Shown here piece after piece: positions 1 through 7,448 of a stretch of 64,000 nt of DNA (its first letter is position 1; every line of letters starts with the position of its first letter). The stretch spans positions 2,852,001 to 2,916,000 of the forward strand of contig CAWDEX010000001.1 in the NCBI GenBank assembly GCA_963801475.1, given 5' to 3'. The notes beneath the pieces were generated by a model. The model saw only the letters and a list, made by a program, of their open reading frames with translations. It had not been told where the DNA came from and searched no databases. Position numbers and translations under genes: made by a program. Source of the DNA: DAOMFB01 sp963801475 (GTDB lineage Bacteria; Acidobacteriota; Thermoanaerobaculia; UBA5066).

Positions 1-279
1 GGTGGCATTGAGGAGGACGAGCCGGTTCGTCGAGAAGAGCGGCACCGTGGCGGCGTCGGCGACTGCCTCCCTCACTCCGTCCGAGGTTCCTTCATGCTCC
101 GCGAGCTCCCCCTCGGCGAAAGCGGCGCGGAAGGCGGCCGTGAGACGGCGGACCGCCTCGCCGACGATCCAGTCGTCGTCGCCGGAGATGAAGAGGACGG
201 GAGGGAGCGGAGACCGCCTTACGACCGCGAGAAGCGGCGCGAGCGGCGCGAAGGGATCAGACTTCGAGGAAGAACCCAC
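1..279 (-). CDS. holA: DNA polymerase III delta subunit, N-terminal part (runs off the window)
   Basis: Reading the minus strand from a GTG at 279 gives 93 codons without a stop up to the window edge. The protein contains PPVLFISGDDDWIVGEAVRRL near residues 24-44 and VPLFSTNRLVLLNA near the end, which match the opening of HolA: a hydrophobic strand, then G-D-D/E at the degenerate nucleotide-binding loop, then the L-F-x-x-x-R-L-V segment. HolA is the clamp-loader subunit that opens the beta sliding clamp. The family is about 330-350 residues long, so most of the protein lies to the left of the window. An AGGA lies 8 nt before GTG, but the same bases form a TAGGAT box, so a leaderless start is also possible. 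The family call rests on pattern recognition only. Confidence 0.72.
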   Translation of the reverse strand, partial: MGSSSKSDPFAPLAPLLAVVRRSPLPPVLFISGDDDWIVGEAVRRLTAAFRAAFAEGELAEHEGTSDGVREAVADAATVPLFSTNRLVLLNAT

Positions 280-286
280 CGGGACG

Positions 287-292
287 ATCCTA
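287..292 (-). promoter_or_regulatory. TAGGAT -10-like box, 7 nt before the holA GTG
   Basis: TAGGAT on the minus strand ends 7 nt before the GTG of holA. It belongs to a set of TANNNT boxes placed 6-10 nt before start codons in this window, which would put the transcript start at or next to the start codon. Weak -35 sequence. Confidence 0.35.
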
Positions 293-314
293 GAACGGAC
301 TCGGGGGGGAGAGC

Positions 315-424
315 GGGGGGGGCGAACCCGGCATTCCTGACCGTAGAGAGTGGGTCACGAGGGGGGTCCTGGGGGGTGCGAACCCGGCGTCGAATTCCGT
401 GGCGGCCGACCACGCACCCCCCGG
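315..424. repeat. GC-rich palindromic repeat element, one partial and one full copy
   Basis: Bases 315-332 carry a run of eight G followed by CGAACCCGGC (a left-end fragment). Bases 371-424 carry a full copy: GGGGGGTGCG, then GAACCCGGC, then after about 24 nt CGCACCCCCC. The ends 371-380 and 413-422 form a perfect 10-bp inverted repeat. The same ends and core recur at 22954-23015, 27996-28048 and, in diverged form, 33922-33958 and 42761-42840. The copy lies between holA and the dksA-like gene, immediately past the latter's stop. It could act as a terminator-like hairpin; there is no T tract. Confidence 0.6.
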
Positions 425-429
425 GGTTA

Positions 430-819
430 TCAGATCAGACCCTTGTCCTGAAGCTCCTGGCAGTCCAGGCAGTGGCGCGCCCAGGGAACGGCCTCCAGCC
501 GCTTTTCCTGGCAGGCCTGACCGCAGTGGACACACGTGCCGTAGGTCCCGGCTTCGATCCGCTCGAGGGCCTGGTCGATCAGCAGCAGAATGCGGCGGTC
601 GTTCTCCGAGAGAGAGTAGGCGAATTCCTTCGTGTAGGCCGAGGTGGCGCGGTCGACCATGTCCTGCGCGGACTCGTCCACGGTCTCGTCGGAAACCTCG
701 CGGTTCTTGGCGAGGTCTTTCAGGAGCTCCTCGCGCTTGGCGAAGAGGCGCTTCCGGGTCTTGTCCAGCCAGTCCCTCTTCACGTTTCGGGCGGGCATCG
801 CGGCGCTTTTGGGAGCCAT
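430..819 (-). CDS. DksA/TraR-family zinc-finger protein
   Basis: 129 residues. Residues 20-90 form a charged helical hairpin, followed by a C4 zinc finger with C96-x2-C99 and C117-x2-C120 in the context GTYGTCVHCG and HCLDC, typical of DksA/TraR proteins. Family members bind the RNA polymerase secondary channel and, with ppGpp, modulate initiation. The usual D-x-x-D/A tip of the hairpin is not obvious, so a DksA-like function is not assured. The ATG at 819 follows the rlmH stop by 17 nt, so it is probably the last gene of the rplU-rlmH run. A second in-frame ATG at codon 8 is possible. A GC-rich repeat hairpin lies just after its stop. Confidence 0.75.
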   Translation of the reverse strand: MAPKSAAMPARNVKRDWLDKTRKRLFAKREELLKDLAKNREVSDETVDESAQDMVDRATSAYTKEFAYSLSENDRRILLLIDQALERIEAGTYGTCVHCGQACQEKRLEAVPWARHCLDCQELQDKGLI

Positions 820-836
820 GTCGGTTCATCCCCCGG

Positions 837-1307
837 TCACTTGGAATACGCGACGCCGTGAAGCGTCGCGACCGCCCGGTAGACCTGTTCTGCCAGCACG
901 AGCCGCGCAAGCTGGTGCGGCAAGGTCATCCGGGAGAGCGGGAGGATAGCACGTGCCCGCCGCCGCAGGGCCGGGTCGAGGCCGAAGGCCCCCCCCACGG
1001 CGAAGACCACCGCCGAAGGCGATTCGTCGAGCCATTTCCGGAGGTCCGCGGCGAATTCGGCGCTCGTCCGGCCGGCGCCCGATTCATCCGCGAGGACGAG
1101 AAGGTCGCGGGGCCGGAGAGCCGCGCCGAGCCGCTTTCCTTCTTCGCCCCGGATCCGGGCCGGGTCGGGCTTCGCTCCCGGCCGTTCCTCTTTCACGACG
1201 ACCACCTCGGTCGGGACGAAGCGCGTCGTCCTCTCGACGTACCGGGCGATCCCGCGGGCGTACTCCGCGTCGTCGTTCTTCCCGACGAAGAGGAGTCGGA
1301 TCCTCAC
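837..1307 (-). CDS. rlmH: 23S rRNA (pseudouridine1915-N3)-methyltransferase RlmH
   Basis: 156 residues, the normal RlmH size (about 155). RlmH is a SPOUT methyltransferase that methylates the pseudouridine in helix 69 of 23S rRNA using S-adenosylmethionine. The C-terminal trefoil-knot signature is present: FAVGGAFGLDP near residues 102-112, then LSRMTLPHQLARLVLAEQVYRA. The start is GTG at 1307, which overlaps the upstream TGA as GTGA; the open frame further upstream is arginine-rich shadow. Its place beside rsfS and nadD is the usual bacterial neighbourhood. Confidence 0.93.
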   Translation of the reverse strand: MRIRLLFVGKNDDAEYARGIARYVERTTRFVPTEVVVVKEERPGAKPDPARIRGEEGKRLGAALRPRDLLVLADESGAGRTSAEFAADLRKWLDESPSAVVFAVGGAFGLDPALRRRARAILPLSRMTLPHQLARLVLAEQVYRAVATLHGVAYSK

Positions 1308-2254
1308 GCGCGGCCGCGGCGCCTTTCGTAGAGCGTCTTCCGCGCGATGCCGAGCCGCCGCGCGGCGCCGGCCACGTTGCCCCCCGTCTCTTCGAGGACG
1401 ACGTCGATGTAGGCGTCCGCGAGGCGGCGCAGCGTCCAGCCCGAGCGCGCCGCCTCGGCGAGAAGGGTCTCCGGGTCCTCGCGCCCCGCGAGGGGGAGGT
1501 GGGAGACGTCGAGCGCCACGGCACCGGCCTCGCCGGCCTCCAGGGCACCTCGTCGGACGACGGTCTCCAGCTCGCGCCAGTTTCCGCGCCACGGGGCGTT
1601 CCGGAGCAAGGCCTCGGCGGCCGTGCTGAGCCGGGCGGGACCGCCGGCCTCCCGGGCGATCGCCCGTGCCGCGGCCGCGATGTCGTCCCGGCGCTCCGCC
1701 AGGGTCGGAAGGCGGACCGTGACGACGGCGAGGCGGTAGAACAGGTCCTCACGGAACTCGCCGGTCCGCGCGCGGCGGGGAAGGTCGGGGCCGGCCGAAG
1801 CGACCAGGCGGGCCGCGATCGAGTGCGGGCGCGTTCCCCCCACGCGGCGGAAGAGACGCTCCTCGACCACGCGGAGGAGCTTCCCCTGGGCCCGGGGAGA
1901 CAGGACGTCGATCCGGTCGAGGTAGACCGTGCCCTCACCGGCTCCCTCGAGGAGGCCCGGCTTCCCCGCCACGGCGCCCGTGAACGAGCCGCGCTCGTGA
2001 CCGAAGAGCTCGCTCTCGAAGAGGTCGTCGGGGATGGCGGCGAGGTCGATCCGGAGGAAGGGCTCGGCTCGCCTCTTCGACTTCTCGTGCAGGAGCCTCG
2101 CGAGTCGGTCCTTCCCCGTCCCCGGGGCCCCGAGGATCAGGACCGTGCTCCCCGAGTCGATCGTCCGCCCGAGGCGCAGGAGCTGCGCCTTCAGACCCCG
2201 ATGGCGCGTCGCGAAGAGCGGTGTTCCCGGGAGGAGGCGCGCCGCGCCGGCCAT
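1304..2254 (-). CDS. Sigma-54-activator-type AAA+ protein without receiver domain, altered Walker B
   Basis: 316 residues from ATG 2254. Order: Walker A GAPGTGKD (42-49), GSFTGA loop (89-94; the sigma-54 contact loop is usually GAFTGA), Walker B region GTVYLDRIDVLS (108-119), arginine-finger region FREDLFYRL, and a C-terminal Fis-type helix-turn-helix (about 290-312, GGNVAGAARRLGIARKTLYE). There is no N-terminal sensory domain. The second Walker B acidic residue, normally Glu in LDEI, is Arg114, so ATP hydrolysis may be weak. It sits between rsfS (5-nt gap) and rlmH (GTGA overlap), inside a housekeeping operon, which is unusual. The target promoters are unknown. Confidence 0.82.
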   Translation of the reverse strand: MAGAARLLPGTPLFATRHRGLKAQLLRLGRTIDSGSTVLILGAPGTGKDRLARLLHEKSKRRAEPFLRIDLAAIPDDLFESELFGHERGSFTGAVAGKPGLLEGAGEGTVYLDRIDVLSPRAQGKLLRVVEERLFRRVGGTRPHSIAARLVASAGPDLPRRARTGEFREDLFYRLAVVTVRLPTLAERRDDIAAAARAIAREAGGPARLSTAAEALLRNAPWRGNWRELETVVRRGALEAGEAGAVALDVSHLPLAGREDPETLLAEAARSGWTLRRLADAYIDVVLEETGGNVAGAARRLGIARKTLYERRRGRA

Positions 2255-2259
2255 CGGAT

Positions 2260-2670
2260 CTAGCTGAACCGCGCGGTCGCGTCCGGCGCGTCGCCCCAGA
2301 GCCGTTCGAGACCGTAGAAGCGGCGCGCTTCTTCGTGGAAGATGTGAAAGACGGCGTCGCCGTAGTCGAGGAGGATCCACGTCGCCTTGTTGTAGCCCTC
2401 CACCGAGAGCGGGCGGCGCCCTTCGGCCTTCATCGCTTCCTCGACGGCCTCGGCCAGCGCCTGCGCCTGGCGGTCGCTCGTGGCCGACGCCAGAACGAAG
2501 TAATCGGACATCGCGGTCAAGTCGCCGAGGTTCAGGACGACCAGCTTCCCGGCCTTCTTGTCGAGGAGGGCTGCCACGGCCCGCTTCACCTGCGCCGCGA
2601 GCCGCTCGTCGGCGGCGGCGCCCGCGGTCTCGGGCGCCGGCAGCGGGGCCGCGGTTACCGTCTCCTCCAT
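2260..2670 (-). CDS. rsfS: Ribosomal silencing factor RsfS
   Basis: 136 residues from ATG 2670. RsfS (Iojap family) binds ribosomal protein uL14 and blocks subunit joining when nutrients are short. The core GDLTAMSDYFVLASATSDRQAQA and the C-terminal segment WILLDYGDAVFHIFHEEARRFYGLERLW are characteristic. The first 20 or so residues are an Ala/Pro-rich extension. The start codon is not preceded by a clear ribosome binding site, and lies 26 nt after the nadD stop. nadD-rsfS-rlmH is a conserved order in many bacteria. Confidence 0.92.
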   Translation of the reverse strand: MEETVTAAPLPAPETAGAAADERLAAQVKRAVAALLDKKAGKLVVLNLGDLTAMSDYFVLASATSDRQAQALAEAVEEAMKAEGRRPLSVEGYNKATWILLDYGDAVFHIFHEEARRFYGLERLWGDAPDATARFS

Positions 2671-2696
2671 GGAGCCGACGGGGGGGACCGGGCGCT

Positions 2697-3365
2697 CTAC
2701 GTGCCGAGGTAGAGGCGGTGCCGCCGGACGTACGCCTCGACGCCCGGCGGGAGGCTTCCTTTCAGGTCCTCTCCCGCTGGGATGGCGCGCCTTAGCCACG
2801 TGGAAGAGATTGTAACCGGCACGTTGCCTCCCCAGAAGATCGTGGCGCCGTCCGGAGCGTCGCCGAAGGTCGCCGCCTCGGACGCGAGCCGGGCGCGAAG
2901 ATCCTGCGGGAGCGCCTCCCGGGTCCGGACGTAGTCGAACGGCTCGCGGTAGACGACCACGAAGCGGTGCCCCTCCACGATCTCGCGCCAGGACCGCCAG
3001 CTCTCGATCGACACGAGGGCGTCGGAGCCGAGGACGAGGACGATCTCGTCGTCCGGCCGGAGCGCCCGCACCTGCCGCAGCGTCTCGATCGTGTAGGTGG
3101 TCCCGCCCCGCGCCACCTCGAAGTCGGAGAGCCCGAACCGCGGATAGGGAGCGAGCGCCAGCGCCAGCATGGCGAATCGGTGGTGGGACGGAGCCGAAGG
3201 TCCCGAGGGCTTGTGCGGCGGGCAGTACGCCGGGACGTACACGACTTCGGCGAGGCCGAGCCGTGCGGCGGCAGCCTCGACGGGCTCGAGGTGCCCGCGG
3301 TGAACCGGGTCGAAGGAGCCGCCGTAGATGCCGACCCGCTGCGGGACGGGGCGATCGCCGTTCAT
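2697..3365 (-). CDS. nadD: Nicotinate-nucleotide adenylyltransferase NadD
   Basis: 222 residues from ATG 3365, overlapping the obgE stop as ATGA. NadD transfers AMP from ATP to nicotinate mononucleotide in NAD synthesis. The nucleotidyltransferase signature GIYGGSFDPVHRGHLE is at residues 12-27, PPHKPS is near 50, and the C-terminal ISSTWLRRAI motif (the ISST/S-x-x-R signature) is present, followed by VEAYVRRHRLY. Length and motifs are normal for the family. Confidence 0.95.
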   Translation of the reverse strand: MNGDRPVPQRVGIYGGSFDPVHRGHLEPVEAAAARLGLAEVVYVPAYCPPHKPSGPSAPSHHRFAMLALALAPYPRFGLSDFEVARGGTTYTIETLRQVRALRPDDEIVLVLGSDALVSIESWRSWREIVEGHRFVVVYREPFDYVRTREALPQDLRARLASEAATFGDAPDGATIFWGGNVPVTISSTWLRRAIPAGEDLKGSLPPGVEAYVRRHRLYLGT

Positions 3366-4375
3366 GCCGCGGTCTCCAGGAGACGTGCGCCGAGGTGCTC
3401 GACGAGCGGGACGAGCCCCTGGTGCGCCGCGGCCGATATCGCGAAGAAGGACTTCCCGCGCCGGTCGGCCGTTCGCTTCACCGCGGCGATCTGCTCCCGC
3501 GTGGCGATTTCGCGCTTCGTCGCGACGACGACCCGCTCCCGTGCCGCGAGACGCGGGTCGAAGGCTGCCAGCTCCTTTTCGATGACCGAGACGGTCCGTT
3601 CGGCGTCGGCGTCGGGGTCCGCCGCGTCGAGCGAGGCGGCATCGACGAGGTGACAGAGGAGCCGGGAGCGCTCGACGTGCTTGAGGAACCGGATGCCGAG
3701 TCCGTGCCCGTCGTGCGCCCCCTCGATGAGGCCCGGGATGTCCGCCGCCACGAAAGTCCGGAAGCGTCCCCACGAGACGACGCCTAGGTGCGGCACGAGG
3801 GTGGTGAAGGGGTAGTCGGCGACCTTCGGGCGTGCGGCCGAGATCGCCGAGATCAGCGTCGATTTCCCGGCGTTCGGAAGGCCGACGATCGCCACGTCGG
3901 CCAGGAGCTTGAGCGAGAGCGCGAGGTCATGGACCTCCCCCTTCGAGCCCGGGTCGGCCCGGCGGGGCGTCCGGTTCGTCGACGTGGCGAACCGGGCATT
4001 TCCCAGGCCGCCGCGCCCTCCCGTCGCGACCCGTAGCGTCTGCCCGTCCTCCGTCAGGTCACCGAGCGTCTCGCCGGTCGCGGTGTCGGTCACGACGGTC
4101 CCGACCGGGACGGCCACTTCGAGCGGCCGGCCGTTCGCTCCGTGGCAGTTAGAGCCCCTGCCGTGCCCGCCGCGCCCCGCCACGAAACGCTTCGTGAAGC
4201 GGAACGCATAGAGCGTGTTCAGGTTCACGTCGGCCACGAGCGTCACCGAGCCGCCATCCCCCCCGTCACCTCCGGACGGTCCCCCCTTCGGGACGGACTT
4301 CTCCCGGCGAAAGGCGACACAGCCGTTTCCTCCGTCGCCCGCGGCGACGTGAATCAGGGCCTCGTCGATGAACAT
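3362..4375 (-). CDS. obgE: Ribosome-assembly GTPase Obg/CgtA
   Basis: 337 residues. Residues 1-158 form the glycine-rich Obg fold (DGGNGC, GGPSGGDGGDGG). The GTPase domain follows, with G1 GLPNAGKST at 165-173, DYPFTTL (G2), DIPGLIEGA (G3) at 212-220, and a G4 that reads ATKRE where NKxD is usual. There is no C-terminal OCT domain, as in the shorter Obg proteins. Obg acts in large-subunit maturation and stress signalling. The G4 variant would be expected to change guanine specificity; I read it directly from the sequence. It is co-oriented with rpmA and rplU, the standard arrangement. Confidence 0.95.
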   Translation of the reverse strand: MFIDEALIHVAAGDGGNGCVAFRREKSVPKGGPSGGDGGDGGSVTLVADVNLNTLYAFRFTKRFVAGRGGHGRGSNCHGANGRPLEVAVPVGTVVTDTATGETLGDLTEDGQTLRVATGGRGGLGNARFATSTNRTPRRADPGSKGEVHDLALSLKLLADVAIVGLPNAGKSTLISAISAARPKVADYPFTTLVPHLGVVSWGRFRTFVAADIPGLIEGAHDGHGLGIRFLKHVERSRLLCHLVDAASLDAADPDADAERTVSVIEKELAAFDPRLAARERVVVATKREIATREQIAAVKRTADRRGKSFFAISAAAHQGLVPLVEHLGARLLETAA

Positions 4376-4399
4376 GGAAGCGGGGCGGGCCCGCCCGGA

Positions 4400-4669
4400 T
4401 CAGTTCGACTCGGACGGAACCGGCGTGATGCTGACGAAGCGGCCGAGGCGGCCCTTGTCGTGGAAGTTCACGGTCCCGGCAACCTTCGCGAACAGGGAAT
4501 CGTCCTTGGCACGGCCGACGTTCTCCCCCGGCTTGAGCGGCGTGCCGCGCTGCCGGACGAGGATCGAGCCCCCCGTGACGAGCTGTCCCGCGAAACGCTT
4601 CACGCCGAGCCGCTGGCTGTTGCTGTCCCGCCCGTTCCGGGAGGAACCCTGACCTTTCTTGTGAGCCAT
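4400..4669 (-). CDS. rpmA: 50S ribosomal protein L27
   Basis: 89 residues beginning MAHKKGQGSSRNGRDSNSQR, the conserved L27 N-terminus that reaches the peptidyl-transferase centre, followed by GVKRFAGQLVTGGSILVRQRGT. There is no Firmicutes-type cleavable N-terminal extension. It lies 21 nt after rplU and 24 nt before obgE. Confidence 0.97.
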   Translation of the reverse strand: MAHKKGQGSSRNGRDSNSQRLGVKRFAGQLVTGGSILVRQRGTPLKPGENVGRAKDDSLFAKVAGTVNFHDKGRLGRFVSITPVPSESN

Positions 4670-4690
4670 GGTGAAGACCTCCGCCGGCGA

Positions 4691-5011
4691 TCAGGCCGTG
4701 ATGGATGCGATGCGGATCTCGACGAGATTCTGCCGGTGTCCGTGGGTGCGCTGGAAGCCCTTGCGGCGCTTCTTCTTGTAGACGATCAGCTTGGGTCCGC
4801 GGGTCTCGCGGACGACGACGCCCTTGACGGACGCCCCCGCGACGAGGGGCGAGCCCAGGTGAAGGCCGTCGTCCCTACCGATGGCGAGCACCTCGGAGAG
4901 GACGACTTCGGCCCCTTTGGTGAGGGGCTCCCGGGTGAGGCGCTCGACGCGGACCACGTCGCCTTCCGCGACGCGGATCTGCTTGCCTCCGGACTGGATA
5001 ACGGCGTACAT
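4691..5011 (-). CDS. rplU: 50S ribosomal protein L21
   Basis: 106 residues starting MYAVIQSGGKQIRVAEGD, the L21 signature, and ending in the lysine-rich KKRRKGFQRTHGHRQ segment. It is the first gene of the rplU-rpmA-obgE-nadD-rsfS-rlmH run. A GGAGGT ribosome binding site lies 10 nt before the ATG, and a consensus-like promoter lies just upstream. Confidence 0.97.
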   Translation of the reverse strand: MYAVIQSGGKQIRVAEGDVVRVERLTREPLTKGAEVVLSEVLAIGRDDGLHLGSPLVAGASVKGVVVRETRGPKLIVYKKKRRKGFQRTHGHRQNLVEIRIASITA

Positions 5012-5042
5012 GGTTCAGAAACCTCCGACAAAAGGGCCGCAA

Positions 5043-5071
5043 AAAGTACCACCGCCGACCGTCCCTGTCAA
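5043..5071 (-). promoter_or_regulatory. Sigma-70-type promoter of the rplU operon
   Basis: On the minus strand TTGACA (5071-5066, a perfect -35) is followed after exactly 17 nt by TACTTT (5048-5043, -10). The leader to the rplU ATG would be about 25 nt and contains GGAGGT. It is the best housekeeping promoter visible in the window. Confidence 0.7.
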
Positions 5072-5089
5072 AGACGGGCTTTTCGGCAG

Positions 5090-5542
5090 TCAGTCCTCGC
5101 TCACCTGGTCCGGCAGCTCGTTGGCGTCCGTCTGGCCCGCCGCCCTCGGGAAATGGCGGGCCAGAACCTCTCCGATCCGTTCCACGGCCGCCACGATTCC
5201 CTCCGTGAACCGGCCCTCGGCGAACCGGGCGGCCGCGGCATCGCGGGCCGACGCCCAGAAGGCCTCGCCCGCCCTCTCGTGAACGGCCGTGTCGCCGATG
5301 ACGGCGAAGGCCCTCTCTTCCGGGGCGATGAACAGGAGGCATCCCGACCGCCGGTCGGTCCGGTCCATCCCGAGCCGGAGGAACGTCTCCTCGGCGGCGC
5401 GCCGGACGTCTCCCGTCTTCCCGTGATGGAGATGAACGCGGATCTCTCCGAATCCCGTCTCTTCGGCCCGCCGGATCGCCTCGACGATCGCCGGCCGGTC
5501 GAGTCCCTCGAAGAAATCGACCGTCTTCGAACGCTTCACCAT
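5090..5542 (-). CDS. TPM-domain protein (second, no signal peptide)
   Basis: 150 residues from ATG 5542 (MVKRSKTVDFFEGL). The middle carries a TPM fold: IRRAEETGFGEIRVHLHHG, then GCLLFIAPEERAFAVIGDTAVHERAG, then FTEGIVAAVERIGEVLARHFP. This domain occurs in plant TLP18.3 and in bacterial membrane or exported proteins. It has neither a signal peptide nor a visible membrane helix. It starts 8 nt after the end of the preceding TPM gene, completing a lemA-TPM-TPM operon. The biochemical role is unknown; some TPM proteins have weak phosphatase activity. Confidence 0.75.
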   Translation of the reverse strand: MVKRSKTVDFFEGLDRPAIVEAIRRAEETGFGEIRVHLHHGKTGDVRRAAEETFLRLGMDRTDRRSGCLLFIAPEERAFAVIGDTAVHERAGEAFWASARDAAAARFAEGRFTEGIVAAVERIGEVLARHFPRAAGQTDANELPDQVSED

Positions 5543-5550
5543 CTTCGTCC

Positions 5551-6290
5551 TCACCAGCTCCCGCTCGCGCCGCCGCCGCCGAAGGAGCCGCCGCCGCCGG
5601 AGAATCCCCCGCCGCCGCTTCCACCGCGCCCCAGCCGCCGCCGCCCCAGCCACCGCCGCCGATGTACCAGTAACGGTTCCGGCGTCCGCCCCCGGCGCCG
5701 AGCCCGCCGAAGACGGCAGGGAGCACGAGGAAAAGGATCAGGAGAACGAGCCAGCCGGGGAAACCGTCGCCGCCGCGCCGGGACGGACGGCGGCCCGTCC
5801 CCCGGTACTCCCCCTTCGTCGCCGCGATCGCCCCGTCGACGGCCGCCCGGACGCCGCCATCCCAGTCGCCTGCCCTGAAGCGGGGAATCGCCTCGTCCCG
5901 GAGGATCCGCCCCGCGAGCGCGTCCGGGAGCGCTCCTTCCAGACCGAAGCCTACGTCGAAACGGGCGACTCGCGAGTCCGGAAAGACGAACAAGACGAGG
6001 CCGTTGTTCCTGGCCTTCTGGCCCACCCGCCAGGCGCGCGCCGCGGCGATGGTGTACTCCTCGAGCGTCGTCCCGTCGGGTACCCGCGGCTCGATGTAGA
6101 CGAGGAACTGGTTCGAGGTCGCCGCTTCGAACTCCCGGAGGCGCTGCTCGAGCGCGGCCCGGCTGGCGGGCGAGAGGACGCCGGCCTTGTCGGTCACGAA
6201 GCCGGCCGGAGGCGGCGGTGCCGTGGGCGCCGCCGCCGCCGCGAGGGCGAGGAACGTCAGCCCGAGGAGGGCCGACGCCGACCGTTTCAG
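5551..6290 (-). CDS. Exported TPM-domain protein (YgcG type), apparent frameshift near its C-terminus
   Basis: The frame opens at a CTG (6290) that overlaps the lemA stop as CTGA and gives a signal peptide (LKRSASALLGLTFLALAAAAAP). The TPM domain follows (TDKAGVLSP to GAIAATKGEY), then a transmembrane helix (FPGWLVLLILFLVLPAVFGG), then a Gly-rich tail. In the assembled frame the tail shifts at about 5624-5632 into unrelated Ala-rich sequence. Restoring one missing G in a GGCGGC tract gives the expected ending GGGGFSGGGGSFGGGGASGSW and a TGA at 5551. It is therefore either a sequencing error or a real C-terminal lesion. An alternative start, GTG 6197, would lose the signal peptide. Confidence 0.75.
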
Positions 6291-6886
6291 AACTTGACGG
6301 CCGGCGGCTTCTCGGCGCCTTCAGTCGCCCTGAAGTACGGCCGCTCCTTGAAGCCGGCGAAGTTGGCGACGATCACCGTCGGGAACGACCTGCGGAGCGT
6401 GTTGTACGCCAGCGACGCGGCGTTGAAGTCCATTCGAGCCACGGCGATCCGGTTCTCCGTCCCTTCGAGCTGGACCTGAAGGTCGCGGAAGCCCTGCACC
6501 GCCTTCAGCTCGGGGTACCTCTCGACCGCGACGAGGAGGCGCGCGAGGGCGCCCCCCAGCTGGTCCTGCGCCTTCTGGAACTGCGCGAAAGCGGCCGGGT
6601 CCTTGATGCTGTTGGCGTCGAGCTTGACCTGCGTGGCCGAGGCGCGCGCCTGGATGACACCCTCGAGCGTCTCCTTCTCGAAATTCGCCGCCCCCTTGAC
6701 CGTCTCGACGACGTTCGGGATCAGGTCCATCCGGCGCTGGTACTGGTTCTCGACCTGGGCCCAGGTCGCCGTGACCTTCTGGTCGACCTCGTTCAGCCGG
6801 TTGTAGGTGCCGGCCGCCCAGGCTCCGAGGGCCAGCACGCCGACCAGAACGAGAACAAGGCATCCGAGCATGAGGCTTTTGCCCAT
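6287..6886 (-). CDS. lemA: LemA family protein
   Basis: 199 residues with an N-terminal membrane anchor (MLGCLVLVLVGVLALGAWAAG), a short outside-facing segment and a long helical domain. The LemA signature is clear: TYNRLNEVDQKVTATWAQVENQYQRRMDLIPNVVETVKG, then TLEGVIQARASA. LemA is a small membrane protein of unknown biochemical role, commonly encoded next to TPM-domain proteins as here. A GGGAGGAG site precedes the ATG, and a TAGCAT box at 6917-6922 may be its -10. Confidence 0.93.
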   Translation of the reverse strand: MGKSLMLGCLVLVLVGVLALGAWAAGTYNRLNEVDQKVTATWAQVENQYQRRMDLIPNVVETVKGAANFEKETLEGVIQARASATQVKLDANSIKDPAAFAQFQKAQDQLGGALARLLVAVERYPELKAVQGFRDLQVQLEGTENRIAVARMDFNAASLAYNTLRRSFPTVIVANFAGFKERPYFRATEGAEKPPAVKF

Positions 6887-6922
6887 GGTGAGCGGTCTCC
6901 TCCCTTTGGGACGCGCATGCTA

Positions 6923-7444
6923 TCAGGACGCCCGGCGCGGCCGGCGTCCGCGCCCGGCGCGCTCTTCGAGGAGTCGCGGCGGAAGGTAGAACCTCAGCTC
7001 CGCCCGGCCCAGCGAGGGGTCGCCTTCGGCTTCGAACTCGGCCAGGCTCGCCTTCTTCATCGGGATCTCGAGGTCCTTCCGGCCGCTCGCGAGCCGGCCG
7101 AAGAGGCGGCCGAGATGCGGCTGGTGTCCGACGAGGAGGACGCTCCCGGCGCCGAGATGCGAGAGCTCCCGGAGCACCTCCTCGGGGTCGGCACCGGGAA
7201 GGAGCGCCCGCGTCTCGAGAAGCTCCTTCCCGAACCCGCAGGCCGTGGCAACCGGCTCGGCGGTCTGCCGCGACCTGACGAGGGGCGACACGAGGATCGC
7301 GTCATACGCGGGATCGAGGCGGGCCACCGCTTTCGCGACGAGCCGCATCCGCTTGCGCCCGGCGTCGGTCAGCCGGCGGTCGCCGTCGCGGCCCGTCGGA
7401 GAGCTGTCTTCCGCCTCGGCGTGCCGGAGCAGGTGGATTCGCAT
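6923..7444 (-). CDS. sixA: SixA-type histidine phosphatase
   Basis: 173 residues from ATG 7444. It has the phosphoglycerate-mutase-like RHG motif in shortened form, MRIHLLRHAEAED (catalytic His8), and the second His in LLVGHQPHLG near residue 110. It ends with a basic tail. SixA proteins remove phosphate from phosphohistidine, for example on HPt or PTS proteins. It follows the DUF3501 gene by 4 nt and is the last gene of the rubrerythrin-side operon; the link to peroxide metabolism is only positional. Confidence 0.85.
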   Translation of the reverse strand: MRIHLLRHAEAEDSSPTGRDGDRRLTDAGRKRMRLVAKAVARLDPAYDAILVSPLVRSRQTAEPVATACGFGKELLETRALLPGADPEEVLRELSHLGAGSVLLVGHQPHLGRLFGRLASGRKDLEIPMKKASLAEFEAEGDPSLGRAELRFYLPPRLLEERAGRGRRPRRAS

Positions 7445-7448
7445 GGCG

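Noticed and set aside
5090..6290. The two TPM genes as one protein split by the frameshift
   Set aside because: Correcting the frame gives a natural stop at 5551 and the second gene has its own ATG and complete TPM domain, so they are two genes.
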